Notes under the pieces: model-generated
The model's database searches: none
What the model saw: only the letters and a program-made list of their open reading frames with translations
What the model was told of the DNA's origin: nothing
Shown here: positions 1 through 9,528 of the stretch, piece after piece
How the letters are laid out: each line of letters starts with the position of its first letter
Numbering within the stretch: the stretch's first letter is position 1
Position numbers and translations under genes: made by a program
Assembly: GCA_029688905.1 (NCBI GenBank)
Contig: JARULB010000005.1
Location: forward strand, 1-64,000
Source: Balneolales bacterium ANBcel1
GTDB lineage: Bacteria > Bacteroidota > Rhodothermia > Balneolales > Natronogracilivirgulaceae
Direction: 5' to 3'
Length of the DNA stretch: 64,000 nucleotides

Positions 1-542
1 TCTTTAAGTATGGTTTCAATACATTCTATTAATGAAGCCATGTCAGACCAGCAAACAGGAAAATCTTCATCCAATTGTTCAGGATTAAAGAAGTACTTTT
101 TATCAGCATGAAGACCCTTGTCTCTGAGCGCAGTCAAATTTTTAACAAGGTCTTTTTTTTCATTGATCAGATCGATGTGTCTGAGAGTGATTTCTCTGTA
201 CTGCTCTTTGGTTAGTTTTTTTCTTGCCTCATCTCCTTTTGCAAACGCATCATATTCTGCAGCTTCGATGTGTTCAGCATTTGTTATAGCGTGACAAAGC
301 CAATGGATAAGCGATCTATCTTCACGGTCTGAAAGCATTTTGTAGACTTCAATTTCCAGTTCTCTTCGAAAAACGTAATAGACCAGAGAATAAAAGTCTT
401 CAGCTTGTTTAAAAACCTGCTGCTCCCCTTTTTTTCTCCACTCCAAAAACGTTTCAATATGCGCGTGGACCGTTTTGACATAAAAGAAGTTTATTGTCAG
501 TTGATCCAGGTATTTTCGTAATTGTACAAATGGATCTTGCAT
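1..542 (-). CDS. HEPN-domain protein, AbiU2-like (partial, cut by window edge)
   Basis: A reading frame runs from an ATG at 542 to the left edge without a stop (180 codons), so the C-terminus is missing. The protein is charged and apparently all-helical. Near its visible end it has LRDKGLHADKKYF, an R-x4-H pattern followed by a charged tail, as in HEPN domains of the AbiU2 type. HEPN proteins are commonly metal-independent RNases in abortive-infection and toxin systems. It starts 30 bases after the pglX stop on the same strand, so it is probably co-transcribed with BREX. Assignment rests on motif recognition only; the fold is moderately likely and the activity is inferred. Confidence 0.55.
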   Translation of the reverse strand, partial: MQDPFVQLRKYLDQLTINFFYVKTVHAHIETFLEWRKKGEQQVFKQAEDFYSLVYYVFRRELEIEVYKMLSDREDRSLIHWLCHAITNAEHIEAAEYDAFAKGDEARKKLTKEQYREITLRHIDLINEKKDLVKNLTALRDKGLHADKKYFFNPEQLDEDFPVCWSDMASLIECIETILK

Positions 543-572
543 ACTAAGAGACTTGTAAAATATTTGTGGAAT

Positions 573-3500
573 TCATCGTATCGCAGTTGCATCAATCCAG
601 TCAAACCCCTTTACTTTCTTCTTGGCTTTGGAATCGTTGAGTCCGGCTACTTGTTCAATCGCCTCGCCGAACTTGTTGTAGTTCACCAATACCCCGTCAT
701 CCAGGTCAATCTCAATGCGCTCAGACGCCAGAGCATAAAGGATTTCCCGTTCGTAATGTTCGCAATCCTGGATCATTTCGTTCAATTTGTCGATCTCTTT
801 AAGCGCCTTGGTTTTCTCCCCGGGGGATCCGTTTGCTTCCAGGTGCTTCATGCTTTCCCGGCGGGTTTTTAGCTTTTCGATGAACTCGCGCAGGTAGTTG
901 TTCAGGATATTGTTCAGGGTATCGGGTGTATAGCGATGCATGTAAATCAGTACACTGAAATATTTCTTGGGTGATGAGAACTTCCAGTAGATCGGACGTT
1001 TTTTGTACCGCTTGATGTGATCGGGATAGAAGTCTCTGGCGAAGTATTTGCGCAGGTCTTTGCCGATCTGGTCTTCAAGGAAAGCAAGGTTGCGCCGGAA
1101 GTTTTCGGTACCGAATGAGGCCTTCAGGAATTCATGGAAACGGGCGACGATGTCGTCCTCGAACCATTCATCGTCAAGTACCGGGATGAGGTTATCCTTG
1201 TCAGGTATCAGACGAAGCTGCTCGCGGGAATGCGATACCTTGTTGAAATAATCTTCAAGCGTCTCGCCCTGGTTGGCAAGAATCAGGCCGGGTTGGTCCA
1301 AAGTGTAGCGTCCGAATAGGCATCCGACTCCATAACTGATGAACTGAGCAAAGACTTCCTTCGGCTTGAAGACAAGATCGTTGTTCCTGATCTTGGTTTC
1401 GTCCTGCAGGATGGTGATTTCATCTAAGGGGACATCGGGTGTTAATTCGTCCTGCAGGCCGTAGATCTCGATGAACTGTCGGTTCAGTTCTTCTTCATTT
1501 CGATGGAGCTGAAAGAACTTTTTTTTCCAGTATTCTTGATATAGGTCCCAGGCTTCTTCCAGATCGATTGGATCATTGCCACGAACACGGATCAGCTCAT
1601 TCTGTTGGAAGTCCCAGGAAGTTTCGCGGGAGTCCCATTCACTTTGTGATATTTTTACAGATTGGACTGATAATAAATCTATTAACTCGTTACTATCTTT
1701 TAGTAAAGGGAATCGGCTTACTATTCCCACTTCAAACTTATTTCCGGGAGCAAGAATGGAAAAAATAAACTGTGAAGTTTTAGAGTTTAATAGTGCAATC
1801 GCGTAATCAATATCATCAACGTTGAAAATTATTGGTCCGACTGCCAGCATTAGTGTTCCCTCAGGAACTAAACGGCATGAAAAATTACCCGCTGACACAT
1901 CGTTCCAAGTTATTCCTTTTTTAAAATTATAATATTGATTTCTCAGTACAGAACGTGATTTCCCATTGTCAAATTTAAAGTTTTTTAATTTATAGCCATT
2001 ATTTTCCCATAAAATAGTATTAATGATGTTACCAAACCATTTTCTGTGATTTCCTCCTTTTGTCACAGGAAACCATTTCCCATTATTATCATTTGCCTTT
2101 GCATTCAAATTTAAATCTTTAAGTGATGACTCGAACCAAATTCTAATAAATTGCTCATCATTGGACGTAGTAATACCTTTTTTGGGTTTATATATATTAC
2201 TAAGCGGGTCAGCAATTTTGAATACATTATAAACAGAGTCGGAAAGCCAGTATCCAACTATTGAATTAGGCAAATCAAAGAATTTATACTGAGATAACCA
2301 TTTGGATTTTTTATCAATTACTGGGAATCTTATTGGTCTTTCATTTTTCTTATTTATGTTTTCAGTACGTAAATACGAATAAAATCCTCGACTTTTCTCA
2401 TTAGGCAAACTATTGTTTGATATAAAAGCAACAGTTCCAAATGAAATTCTCATTATATGCCAACCAAAATGGCTCAAACTATCAATTCTATATTTTTGCA
2501 AAAAAGACGCTCGAAAATCAGAATAGCTTGTTTTAAACATCCAGCTTTCCATTGTTACTAAGCCCGTAAAACCATTACTTAAGGCAAATGCCATTGAACG
2601 CTCAATGAAACAGCAATATAAATCTGCTTTACTTTGGGGGTAGTTTTCTTCAATCCATACCGATAACTCTTCATTCATTTTACCACTGCCCATGTAAGGT
2701 GGATTCGCGACTACTGAAGTATATTTGTCGGCTAATGATTTTAAGGATTTCAATGCATTAATTAATGACGTTACTTTTTTATAAGCAAAAAGATCTGCAG
2801 ACTTGAGATATTTTGAGCAAACATCTAAAGTATTTATAAAAAAGACAGATTTTGTCTTTGGATTTATAAGTGAACCAAAATTGGTCGCCTGGGTCATGAG
2901 ATCCAGATCATGGAGTAGCTCATCTGTTGCGGAAACACCGGCCACCTTGAGTGTTTCTCGGATTTCGATCTCTGACAAAGGCAAGTCTTCAAAACAAGTG
3001 ATGTTTGGCACTGGTACTTCTGACCTACGGAATAATCGTCGCTGGTATTCCCTGGCTTTCATGAGCACGGTTAGGCCGGCCAGTTGCGCAGCACGTTCGT
3101 CGATTTCAAACCCATACAGGTTATGCCGTATGATCAGGGGCGGTATCTCTGCTGGACTGTACCCCTGCTCTTCATAAATCAGATATAGCAGTTCGAATCC
3201 GTAAACCAGTATATGGCCACTCCCACAGGCCTGATCAAGCAAGGTCAGCTCTTCCGGCCGATCAATTCGCAGGACATCCTCCGGTGACAATTCGGCATTT
3301 TCAATATAATACGGCATGTGGTCACGCAGTCTGGAGTCCGGATGGTTCATCACCCATAGTTTACCTACAGTGTTCTGTACCATGTATTCCACGATCCAGC
3401 GTGGCGTGAACAGCTGGGTGGCCGCAGGAATTTCCTCTTTGCTCACTTTCCCCTTGGAAGCAAACACCTCATCCTTTTTCTCGGAAATATAGAACTGATA

Positions 3501-4100
3501 CAGCCAGCCGAGGATTTCTACCTGGCCGCAATCCTCACCCGACATCCCCTTGACCATGTCATGAACGACGGAAAATTGGCTCGTAAGATCATCCGGGAGC
3601 AGGAGTTCGGAGTAATCGTCGATTTTTTCGAACAGGAAGGGCAAGATGCTGTGCAGATGATTGCAGGCGGCCACTAATAGAAGGCGGTACGCTTCGTTCT
3701 CCGGGTTTTTGCTGGAGACGCGGCCATCGAGCAGGTCCATCACCTTGCTCCGGTCCACCGGCAGATCCGATGGTATATGGCCCGCCATGGCTTCCTGCAG
3801 GATCTGTGCATTTACCTGTCCGGGCTGGGGCGTGAGCATCGCTATCTCCAGCGGCTGAAATCCGCGGACATCCATATAGCGCAATGCGGCAAAACGGTTG
3901 AACCAGGTATAGGCCACTTTGTCGATCAGGGTATCACGTCCCAACCGCTTGAGGTCTTTTTTCAACTCAGCCACCACATGGGCTTTGTCCCGCATGGCAC
4001 CGTTATCCGCGCTGAGGACATGTTCCATTTTGGCGCTTACCTGCTTGAGCAGCTTGCGGCGGGTTTCCTGGGCAAATCGTTTGAGTCGGGCTGTATTCAT
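573..4100 (-). CDS. pglX: BREX-1 adenine-specific DNA methyltransferase PglX
   Basis: PglX modifies host DNA at one adenine of a non-palindromic site so that BREX can tell self from phage. The 1175-residue length fits the family. The SAM-binding motif DQACGSGH lies near residue 290 and the catalytic NPPY motif near residue 465, the order of gamma-class N6-adenine methyltransferases. The ATG start at 4100 follows abiEii by 20 bases. The segment encoding residues about 405-820 is much more AT-rich than both ends of the gene and overlaps the expected target-recognition region, which suggests a swapped specificity domain. pglX normally follows brxC directly; here the AbiE pair intervenes. Confidence 0.93.
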   Translation of the reverse strand: MNTARLKRFAQETRRKLLKQVSAKMEHVLSADNGAMRDKAHVVAELKKDLKRLGRDTLIDKVAYTWFNRFAALRYMDVRGFQPLEIAMLTPQPGQVNAQILQEAMAGHIPSDLPVDRSKVMDLLDGRVSSKNPENEAYRLLLVAACNHLHSILPFLFEKIDDYSELLLPDDLTSQFSVVHDMVKGMSGEDCGQVEILGWLYQFYISEKKDEVFASKGKVSKEEIPAATQLFTPRWIVEYMVQNTVGKLWVMNHPDSRLRDHMPYYIENAELSPEDVLRIDRPEELTLLDQACGSGHILVYGFELLYLIYEEQGYSPAEIPPLIIRHNLYGFEIDERAAQLAGLTVLMKAREYQRRLFRRSEVPVPNITCFEDLPLSEIEIRETLKVAGVSATDELLHDLDLMTQATNFGSLINPKTKSVFFINTLDVCSKYLKSADLFAYKKVTSLINALKSLKSLADKYTSVVANPPYMGSGKMNEELSVWIEENYPQSKADLYCCFIERSMAFALSNGFTGLVTMESWMFKTSYSDFRASFLQKYRIDSLSHFGWHIMRISFGTVAFISNNSLPNEKSRGFYSYLRTENINKKNERPIRFPVIDKKSKWLSQYKFFDLPNSIVGYWLSDSVYNVFKIADPLSNIYKPKKGITTSNDEQFIRIWFESSLKDLNLNAKANDNNGKWFPVTKGGNHRKWFGNIINTILWENNGYKLKNFKFDNGKSRSVLRNQYYNFKKGITWNDVSAGNFSCRLVPEGTLMLAVGPIIFNVDDIDYAIALLNSKTSQFIFSILAPGNKFEVGIVSRFPLLKDSNELIDLLSVQSVKISQSEWDSRETSWDFQQNELIRVRGNDPIDLEEAWDLYQEYWKKKFFQLHRNEEELNRQFIEIYGLQDELTPDVPLDEITILQDETKIRNNDLVFKPKEVFAQFISYGVGCLFGRYTLDQPGLILANQGETLEDYFNKVSHSREQLRLIPDKDNLIPVLDDEWFEDDIVARFHEFLKASFGTENFRRNLAFLEDQIGKDLRKYFARDFYPDHIKRYKKRPIYWKFSSPKKYFSVLIYMHRYTPDTLNNILNNYLREFIEKLKTRRESMKHLEANGSPGEKTKALKEIDKLNEMIQDCEHYEREILYALASERIEIDLDDGVLVNYNKFGEAIEQVAGLNDSKAKKKVKGFDWIDATAIR

Positions 4101-4120
4101 ACCTGCGATACGCTATGCAT

Positions 4121-5191
4121 TCAATGTGAGGTGGTCAATGTGTATATCTGATACCAATAGTAAAAGGCTTCCGGGTTAGATTTCTTGAGTTTGTTCAGCT
4201 TCGTGTTCATCGGTTCGTTGATCTCCCAGTCTTTCATTTCCGACGGTTCGCCATACCTGCTGATGCCCTTGCCTTCCGAAGCAATCAAAGATGCCAGCCA
4301 GGCTGCCTTGGAAGCATGGGTAATGGCTTTTTCAAGATGATATCTCTCTGAGAATATGAAACCTGAAACACGCTTGATACCGGACTCCAATTCTTCATAG
4401 TTACCCGTCCCATCCTTACCCCGGGAAACCAGGCAAAGGGACGTCTGGATGATGTCGTCAAGCACGTCTTTTGGGGTCAGACCTTTCTGGCCCCGGTATG
4501 ACAATTCGACCACGGCGAACTTCTTGAAAGTGGTTCTGATCCTGTTGAGGTCTTCTGCCCGATCAAACAGGTTCCCAATATCAAATAACTGCTTGATGAT
4601 CTCCATGCTCATGCTGTTCTCATTCCTGAAGTACGGAATCCCGGTCGTATTCGGAGCGAAGGCCGTCAGTTTATCCGCCAGTAAATCATCCAACGTCGGC
4701 ACTTTGACTTTCTTCGGCGCATCCGTTTGTGGCACAAAAACGGATTGAACAGGAAGGGAAACGAGCTTTTCATAATGGACGTTTTCATGAAGTACATCCA
4801 GTAGCACATAATCCTCCTTTCCCGCCCCTTTACGCACCGGCGTGTAAAAAAATTTGTAGTGTGCTTTGGTTATGGAGGTATCCGTTTTTCTTTTCTGTAG
4901 TTCCCACCGAAGGAAGCCCTGCTGTTTGGCAACAAGGTCAAAAATGTGACCCTGTTCAGTTTCACGTTCGGGCAGAATGATATCGATATCGATCGAAAGC
5001 CGCTTCGCGGAATCCAGGTGCAGCATGAGTGCCGTTCCTCCCTTGAACACAAACGGGATGTTTTGTTTGACGAGCCCTTCTAACAGCCGTAATGCCCATA
5101 TCGCTTTCTCAACCAGTGACGGATCGGCACTTCTGAGTTTTTTTGCCGTCTTTTGTATCCATTCCGTTGTTATGGCTTCCTGATGTATCAT
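4121..5191 (-). CDS. abiEii: AbiEii/AbiGii-family nucleotidyltransferase toxin
   Basis: This 356-residue protein carries the AbiEii signature: FKGGTALMLHL near residues 48-58, followed by the DIDI acidic pair near residues 69-72, as in DNA polymerase beta-like nucleotidyltransferases. Family members are type IV toxins; the related MenT toxins transfer nucleotides to tRNA acceptor ends, but the substrate here is unknown. The ATG at 5191 lies 2 bases after the abiEi stop, the usual antitoxin-toxin order. A copy of the duplicated inverted-repeat site (5194-5235) sits immediately before this start. The pair interrupts the BREX operon between brxC and pglX. Confidence 0.88.
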   Translation of the reverse strand: MIHQEAITTEWIQKTAKKLRSADPSLVEKAIWALRLLEGLVKQNIPFVFKGGTALMLHLDSAKRLSIDIDIILPERETEQGHIFDLVAKQQGFLRWELQKRKTDTSITKAHYKFFYTPVRKGAGKEDYVLLDVLHENVHYEKLVSLPVQSVFVPQTDAPKKVKVPTLDDLLADKLTAFAPNTTGIPYFRNENSMSMEIIKQLFDIGNLFDRAEDLNRIRTTFKKFAVVELSYRGQKGLTPKDVLDDIIQTSLCLVSRGKDGTGNYEELESGIKRVSGFIFSERYHLEKAITHASKAAWLASLIASEGKGISRYGEPSEMKDWEINEPMNTKLNKLKKSNPEAFYYWYQIYTLTTSH

Positions 5192-5193
5192 TT

Positions 5194-5235
5194 CTATAAT
5201 TCGGCAATATTTCTAAGTTTTGCCGATAATTTGAA
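5194..5235 (-). promoter_or_regulatory. AbiE operator-like repeat, copy B (before abiEii)
   Basis: A 42-base site overlaps the last codons of abiEi and ends 2 bases before the abiEii start. It matches the site at 5995-6036 at about 35 of 42 positions. Both have a CGGCAATATT arm, an 8-base variable centre and a TTGCCGATAATT arm, so the conserved bases form an inverted repeat. AbiEi-type antitoxins are known to bind inverted repeats in their own promoter, so this is a candidate internal operator controlling the toxin separately. The function is inferred. Confidence 0.65.
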
Positions 5236-5934
5236 GTTTGAGTTTGAAGTAATAATGTTCAATAATTCTTTCTTTTTCCCTCTGCGGTTGGCGTATCGAA
5301 GCACTTTGTTTTCGTTGAGTGTGTACTTTTCAAGGGCGTTGGAAAAGATGGTTTTCAGTTCCGCACCCTTAAAAACATTAAAGACCGGGTTATTGGTTAA
5401 CAGGTCCACCAGTATTTTTTCCAGGGTAACCGTCGGGACCCCCTTTACTACTTGCAGTGGGGCTTCGCTTATCAGGGATTGCACGATGAATGCTTCCCTC
5501 TTCTCAACTACATAGTGTTCGAATTGGTGGTTTGAAGGTTGAAGAAAAACAGGGATCCCGGATTCTTGCAATTGATGGAATACCGATTCGGTGGCCTCTT
5601 TTTCCACTTCGATAAGGTTGAAAAAACGGCCAGGTTGATGTACTGTAAACTCATTAAGTACAGAGGTGTTCCAGATGCAGGCTTCCAGATACGGAAAGCT
5701 TCTGTGAAGCCGGTTGTATACCTTAGTCAACTCTTCAGGCAAACCAGGGACAAAGTGCTCTTCGCTTCCAAGTTGAAACTTCCCTCTGCCCACCCTTTTT
5801 ATAACACCTTTCTGGACGAGTTCGTAAATCCTCCAGTTTAAGGTCGACCGCTTGATATCGTCCTCAATCTGCCTGTAAAAGGCATGGACATCCCCTGTTT
5901 CAAAGAGTTCCTGCTCTTTGAAATGCTCTTTCAA
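5194..5934 (-). CDS. abiEi: AbiEi-like antitoxin and transcriptional regulator
   Basis: A 246-residue protein with an N-terminal winged-helix-like segment (residues about 1-60, including LNWRIYELVQKGVIKRVGRGKF), typical of AbiEi-family antitoxins that repress their own promoter. The C-terminal part resembles the antitoxin half of the family. It is encoded directly upstream of the abiEii toxin. The start is uncertain: the frame given begins with TTG at 5934, and the nearest in-frame stop upstream is at about 5997, leaving only non-ATG alternatives. Its last 14 codons overlap one copy of the duplicated inverted repeat, and the other copy lies 61 bases before its start. Confidence 0.8.
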   Translation of the reverse strand: MKEHFKEQELFETGDVHAFYRQIEDDIKRSTLNWRIYELVQKGVIKRVGRGKFQLGSEEHFVPGLPEELTKVYNRLHRSFPYLEACIWNTSVLNEFTVHQPGRFFNLIEVEKEATESVFHQLQESGIPVFLQPSNHQFEHYVVEKREAFIVQSLISEAPLQVVKGVPTVTLEKILVDLLTNNPVFNVFKGAELKTIFSNALEKYTLNENKVLRYANRRGKKKELLNIITSNSNFKLSAKLRNIAEL

Positions 5935-5994
5935 TGCCTGAATATGCAGTTTCCGGGTTGCGATAGCAATAGTGACTGTATGGTGGAAATAAAT

Positions 5995-6036
5995 CTATAA
6001 TACGGCAATATTATGAATTATTGCCGATAATTAGAA
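5995..6036 (-). promoter_or_regulatory. AbiE operator-like repeat, copy A (before abiEi)
   Basis: The first copy of the 42-base site, lying in the 106 bases between the brxC stop and the abiEi start. Its arms CGGCAATA and TATTGCCG are perfectly complementary, separated by TTATGAAT. AT-rich flanks (CTATAAT and GATAATTAGAA) are shared with copy B. The position fits autoregulation of the antitoxin promoter. Confidence 0.7.
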
Positions 6037-6040
6037 AACT

Positions 6041-9000
6041 TCAGTCCAGAATAATATTCCGGTTTTTACGGATGTGCTTGAGCATGGCTTCCCGGAGACT
6101 GGAGACGTAGGAATCCACATCCTCTTCGGTTTCCAGTTCGGGTTTTTCATAGGGAATAACGATCCGGGATTGCTTGATGAACTCGGCTTTGGGCCCTTCG
6201 GTTTCTTTAGGTGTGGCCATGTCCATCAGCTTGTTCAGTTGCCGCGTGTAGATGTCTCCAATTCGCCCCCGTTGCGCCTGTAGGTTACCGATAAACCGCT
6301 CCTTTCCTGCCGTTTCCAGCTCGTCATACAATGGACGAAGAATCTGGTCATGAAGGTCCGGAGACAGTGCTTTAAACTCACCGCGATCCTGCAGCTGATT
6401 CAGGCGTTTTTCGATGAATTTTTTTGTGGACTCACGCTCTTTCTGCAATTCCTGACGGACCTGATCCTCCAACGAGTCCATGGCCTGCTTGGCACGTTTC
6501 ATGGTATCACCACGGTACGGTTCCGGATCATCTTTTACCCTGGAAAGCCGTTCTTTGTCCTCGGAATCGATATGCGAAAAGTTGGCCTGGTTGTAGTTTC
6601 TGAACTCGGCTACGCGATCATAAATCTCTTTCTGCTGGCTGTTCATAAACTGTTTGATCGGATCCAGTTTGTCCTCTTTGAGGTTAAGCAGCGCATCCTC
6701 CATATCTCCGATAGTTGTGATCAGTGCGGCATAGTCCATCTGCTGCAGTTTCCGGAGTTTCTCGGAAAACTCCTCCAGCGGTGCCACAAACGGATAGTTA
6801 TTTTTCTGTGCAAGCAGCTGCAACACAGCTTCCTGCTCCAAGGCAGCTTTCTCCGTAAAACATTCCGCCACTTCCTTGGCTTCCTGATACGGGTTGGACT
6901 CATGGAAGAGTTCCTGGTGTACCGTTTTTAGCTTGCGGATCTGTGATTGATCGAACTCGATTTGTGGAGAGATCAGAGTATTGGGATGTGCCCAGTTGTT
7001 CATCAACGCTTCCAGAAACCCGTTGTCATCGAGCAGAGAGGAGTCCTGCCGGGCTTCGATCTTGCCACGCTTGAACAGCATGGCCGACATACACCAAATG
7101 GCCATGACCGGCCAGCCGTACGGCTTTTTGGTAAACACTTCCCGCAGGTTGTTCAGTGTGGTTCGATCATTCTGCTTTTTCCGGCGTCGGATGTAGTTAA
7201 GCACTTCCTTTTCCGGGACCGTGAGCACCTGGTCTTCGTCTGTCTTGAAAAGGTCATCCGTTCTGCCCCGCATGATGTTCTGCAGACGGGATTCGTCATA
7301 GGTGGCATTTCCAAGGAGTTGCAGTTTACTGTACGCCAGCACTACCAGGTCCTGAAAGGCCGTGATGACCTTGGTCTTGCCATCACTGGTTGAATTGACC
7401 CGATGCTCGGTTCCGTTCAGATAGACCGTTGCGCGGGCCAGCAACTCATTCAAGGTTGCAATAAGCTCACGTCGTCGTCCCTGATTCTGATGAGACTTGT
7501 CCATCAGGATACGCTTGACCGTATCGTTGTTCGAGGTGGACTGGGTCTGCTTGATGTACTTGTCGGTTTTAACAAACAGGCGCAGATCTTGCACCAACCG
7601 GCTGTGTGGTGCAAGGCGAAACAGGACATGGGTCGGGTTACCCATGGACTGCCCCTGAAAATAGCGTTCATCCTCAAATCGATCACTGTTGGGCGTGATA
7701 ATTTCAATGGTGAGTTCTTTCTCGCGTCCAAACAGTACCCCATCCACCTTCCGGGTGAACTCATAGAACTGTTTGTTGCCAATGTACTGGATCTTTGTTT
7801 CCCGGATGACACCATCGAAGAGCATGCTGTTCAGCAGTTCGGTAACCTGGGTGCTATCGATTTCTGTGTTTTTGATTTCCTGTTCGACATCCTTTTCCTT
7901 GTCGGTGAGAAATTCGTAAAACTCGCCATTGCGCTGAATGTAGCTCTGTTGCTCAAGCAGGTTAAGTGCCTCCCTGACATTCTCCTGGTGCCTGGTCGGG
8001 TTGGTATCCAGACTGTCCAGAAGAAGTACCGATACGTTTCGTAGGGTGGTCCTGAAACTGTCAAAGTATTTGACCATGAACAGGGTTTTCAAGACCCGTA
8101 GCGCCAGCGGGTTGCTTTCGAGCTGCCTCTCTGCCAGGATAATCGTGTTCTGTACTTCCGTTCGGAGCGTAGAGCGCAATCCTTCAAAGAGCAGGTCGTA
8201 TGGAATGATGTACCGCTCATCGTAGTTATTCAGTTTCTTGAGCACTTCCTGAAAGACCCCCAGCATAGAGCGTTCACCAACTGAGGCATGCTTTCCCTGA
8301 AAAGCGTTATGTCCGGAGAGCGCCTTGATACACTGCTGGAAGAGATCAAACTGATAGGGAATAAACGGGTACTTGGCAATGAAGTCATCCTCGTCCTGAT
8401 AGCTGCGGAACTGAATTCCGGCCTCGGAAAATGACAAGAGGGTTTTAAGGTTATCTTTTTCCTTTTTCCAAAGGGTCGTGAGCCATGTTTTACCATTCTC
8501 ATTCTTTTCAAGAAGGCGTCTTTCAATAACCTCATCCACGTTGGCTGATGTGAGCGGTAGACGGATCTTGAAGCGTCCCTGAATCTTGGAAAAATCATCG
8601 GATTGCAATGCGGTTTCATCGCCGACGATATTGTCCAAGTCTTCTTGAGAGGTGACGAAAATCCAGGATTGGCCCTTGCACCGAGTTGCCAGTGATTCTG
8701 CAATCGTCTGCAGATTGAGCATCAGCCTGGTGTTGTCGGCAACAAACTGTCCGACCTCATCCACATAGAAATTAAGCCGGAACCCTTTAGGTTTGCTTTC
8801 AATATACGTAGCGACATCCTCGGCAAAATCTTCTATTGAGGGAGAGGGAGCATCCTCAAAGCGCTCAAGTATATCCTCATACTTTTCCGAATCGGAATCA
8901 AACAGGCCAGCGCATACCGAGGCCACCGTATCCTCCAGCAGTGGATCGACATAATCCTTCCGGGCCTCTGTCCAGGGTTTGCCAAAGGCATCAGCGAACT

Positions 9001-9526
9001 GCTCTTTAAACTCCTTGTATTTATTTTCACGGGTAAGCCAGTGCTCGAATTTGGCTATATGCGGCTGGAACCCGTAAAACCCCTGATGTTCATGCAGGAC
9101 CTTGTAAAACACCTGTAGCAGGGCTCCAGGACCCGTGTTCTGTGCTTTCTGATCGATATTGAACAGGATGCTCTCGGAGGGAATCTGAGTCGCTTTTTTT
9201 ATGTCCGCTTTCAGCTTGGCATCACCGGTAACCTTATCAGCGAATATTTCACCGAGGTGCTGGTCGTGAAGCGTACGATTCTCCAGCACATAGCTGAGGA
9301 TCTTGAGGAGGTGAGATTTACCGGAGCCAAAAAAACCGGAAATCCATACGCCATTGACACCATCATAGCGATTGTAGAGATCGAACAAGTCATTCAGCTT
9401 GATTTCAATTTCCTGAGTAATGACGTACTCTTCAACCTCCTGGAAAACATGGGACTGGTCATCTGCCTTGATGACCGTTTCGATGGTGCGGCCGAAGTCT
9501 TTCTGGAATAGTGATTTCAGATCCAT
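6041..9526 (-). CDS. brxC: BREX P-loop ATPase BrxC
   Basis: A large (1161-residue) AAA-type ATPase of BREX type 1. Walker A GFFGSGKS is at residues 64-71, inside the family-typical stretch that follows YDGVNGVWIS. A Walker B-like NFYVDEVGQF lies near residue 255, and a long charged coiled-coil region covers about residues 950-1080. BrxC is essential for BREX defence and methylation in studied systems, though its molecular job is not settled. The ATG at 9526 is 2 bases after the brxB stop, showing tight coupling. After its stop the operon is interrupted by the AbiE pair. Confidence 0.95.
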   Translation of the reverse strand: MDLKSLFQKDFGRTIETVIKADDQSHVFQEVEEYVITQEIEIKLNDLFDLYNRYDGVNGVWISGFFGSGKSHLLKILSYVLENRTLHDQHLGEIFADKVTGDAKLKADIKKATQIPSESILFNIDQKAQNTGPGALLQVFYKVLHEHQGFYGFQPHIAKFEHWLTRENKYKEFKEQFADAFGKPWTEARKDYVDPLLEDTVASVCAGLFDSDSEKYEDILERFEDAPSPSIEDFAEDVATYIESKPKGFRLNFYVDEVGQFVADNTRLMLNLQTIAESLATRCKGQSWIFVTSQEDLDNIVGDETALQSDDFSKIQGRFKIRLPLTSANVDEVIERRLLEKNENGKTWLTTLWKKEKDNLKTLLSFSEAGIQFRSYQDEDDFIAKYPFIPYQFDLFQQCIKALSGHNAFQGKHASVGERSMLGVFQEVLKKLNNYDERYIIPYDLLFEGLRSTLRTEVQNTIILAERQLESNPLALRVLKTLFMVKYFDSFRTTLRNVSVLLLDSLDTNPTRHQENVREALNLLEQQSYIQRNGEFYEFLTDKEKDVEQEIKNTEIDSTQVTELLNSMLFDGVIRETKIQYIGNKQFYEFTRKVDGVLFGREKELTIEIITPNSDRFEDERYFQGQSMGNPTHVLFRLAPHSRLVQDLRLFVKTDKYIKQTQSTSNNDTVKRILMDKSHQNQGRRRELIATLNELLARATVYLNGTEHRVNSTSDGKTKVITAFQDLVVLAYSKLQLLGNATYDESRLQNIMRGRTDDLFKTDEDQVLTVPEKEVLNYIRRRKKQNDRTTLNNLREVFTKKPYGWPVMAIWCMSAMLFKRGKIEARQDSSLLDDNGFLEALMNNWAHPNTLISPQIEFDQSQIRKLKTVHQELFHESNPYQEAKEVAECFTEKAALEQEAVLQLLAQKNNYPFVAPLEEFSEKLRKLQQMDYAALITTIGDMEDALLNLKEDKLDPIKQFMNSQQKEIYDRVAEFRNYNQANFSHIDSEDKERLSRVKDDPEPYRGDTMKRAKQAMDSLEDQVRQELQKERESTKKFIEKRLNQLQDRGEFKALSPDLHDQILRPLYDELETAGKERFIGNLQAQRGRIGDIYTRQLNKLMDMATPKETEGPKAEFIKQSRIVIPYEKPELETEEDVDSYVSSLREAMLKHIRKNRNIILD

Positions 9527-9528
9527 GG

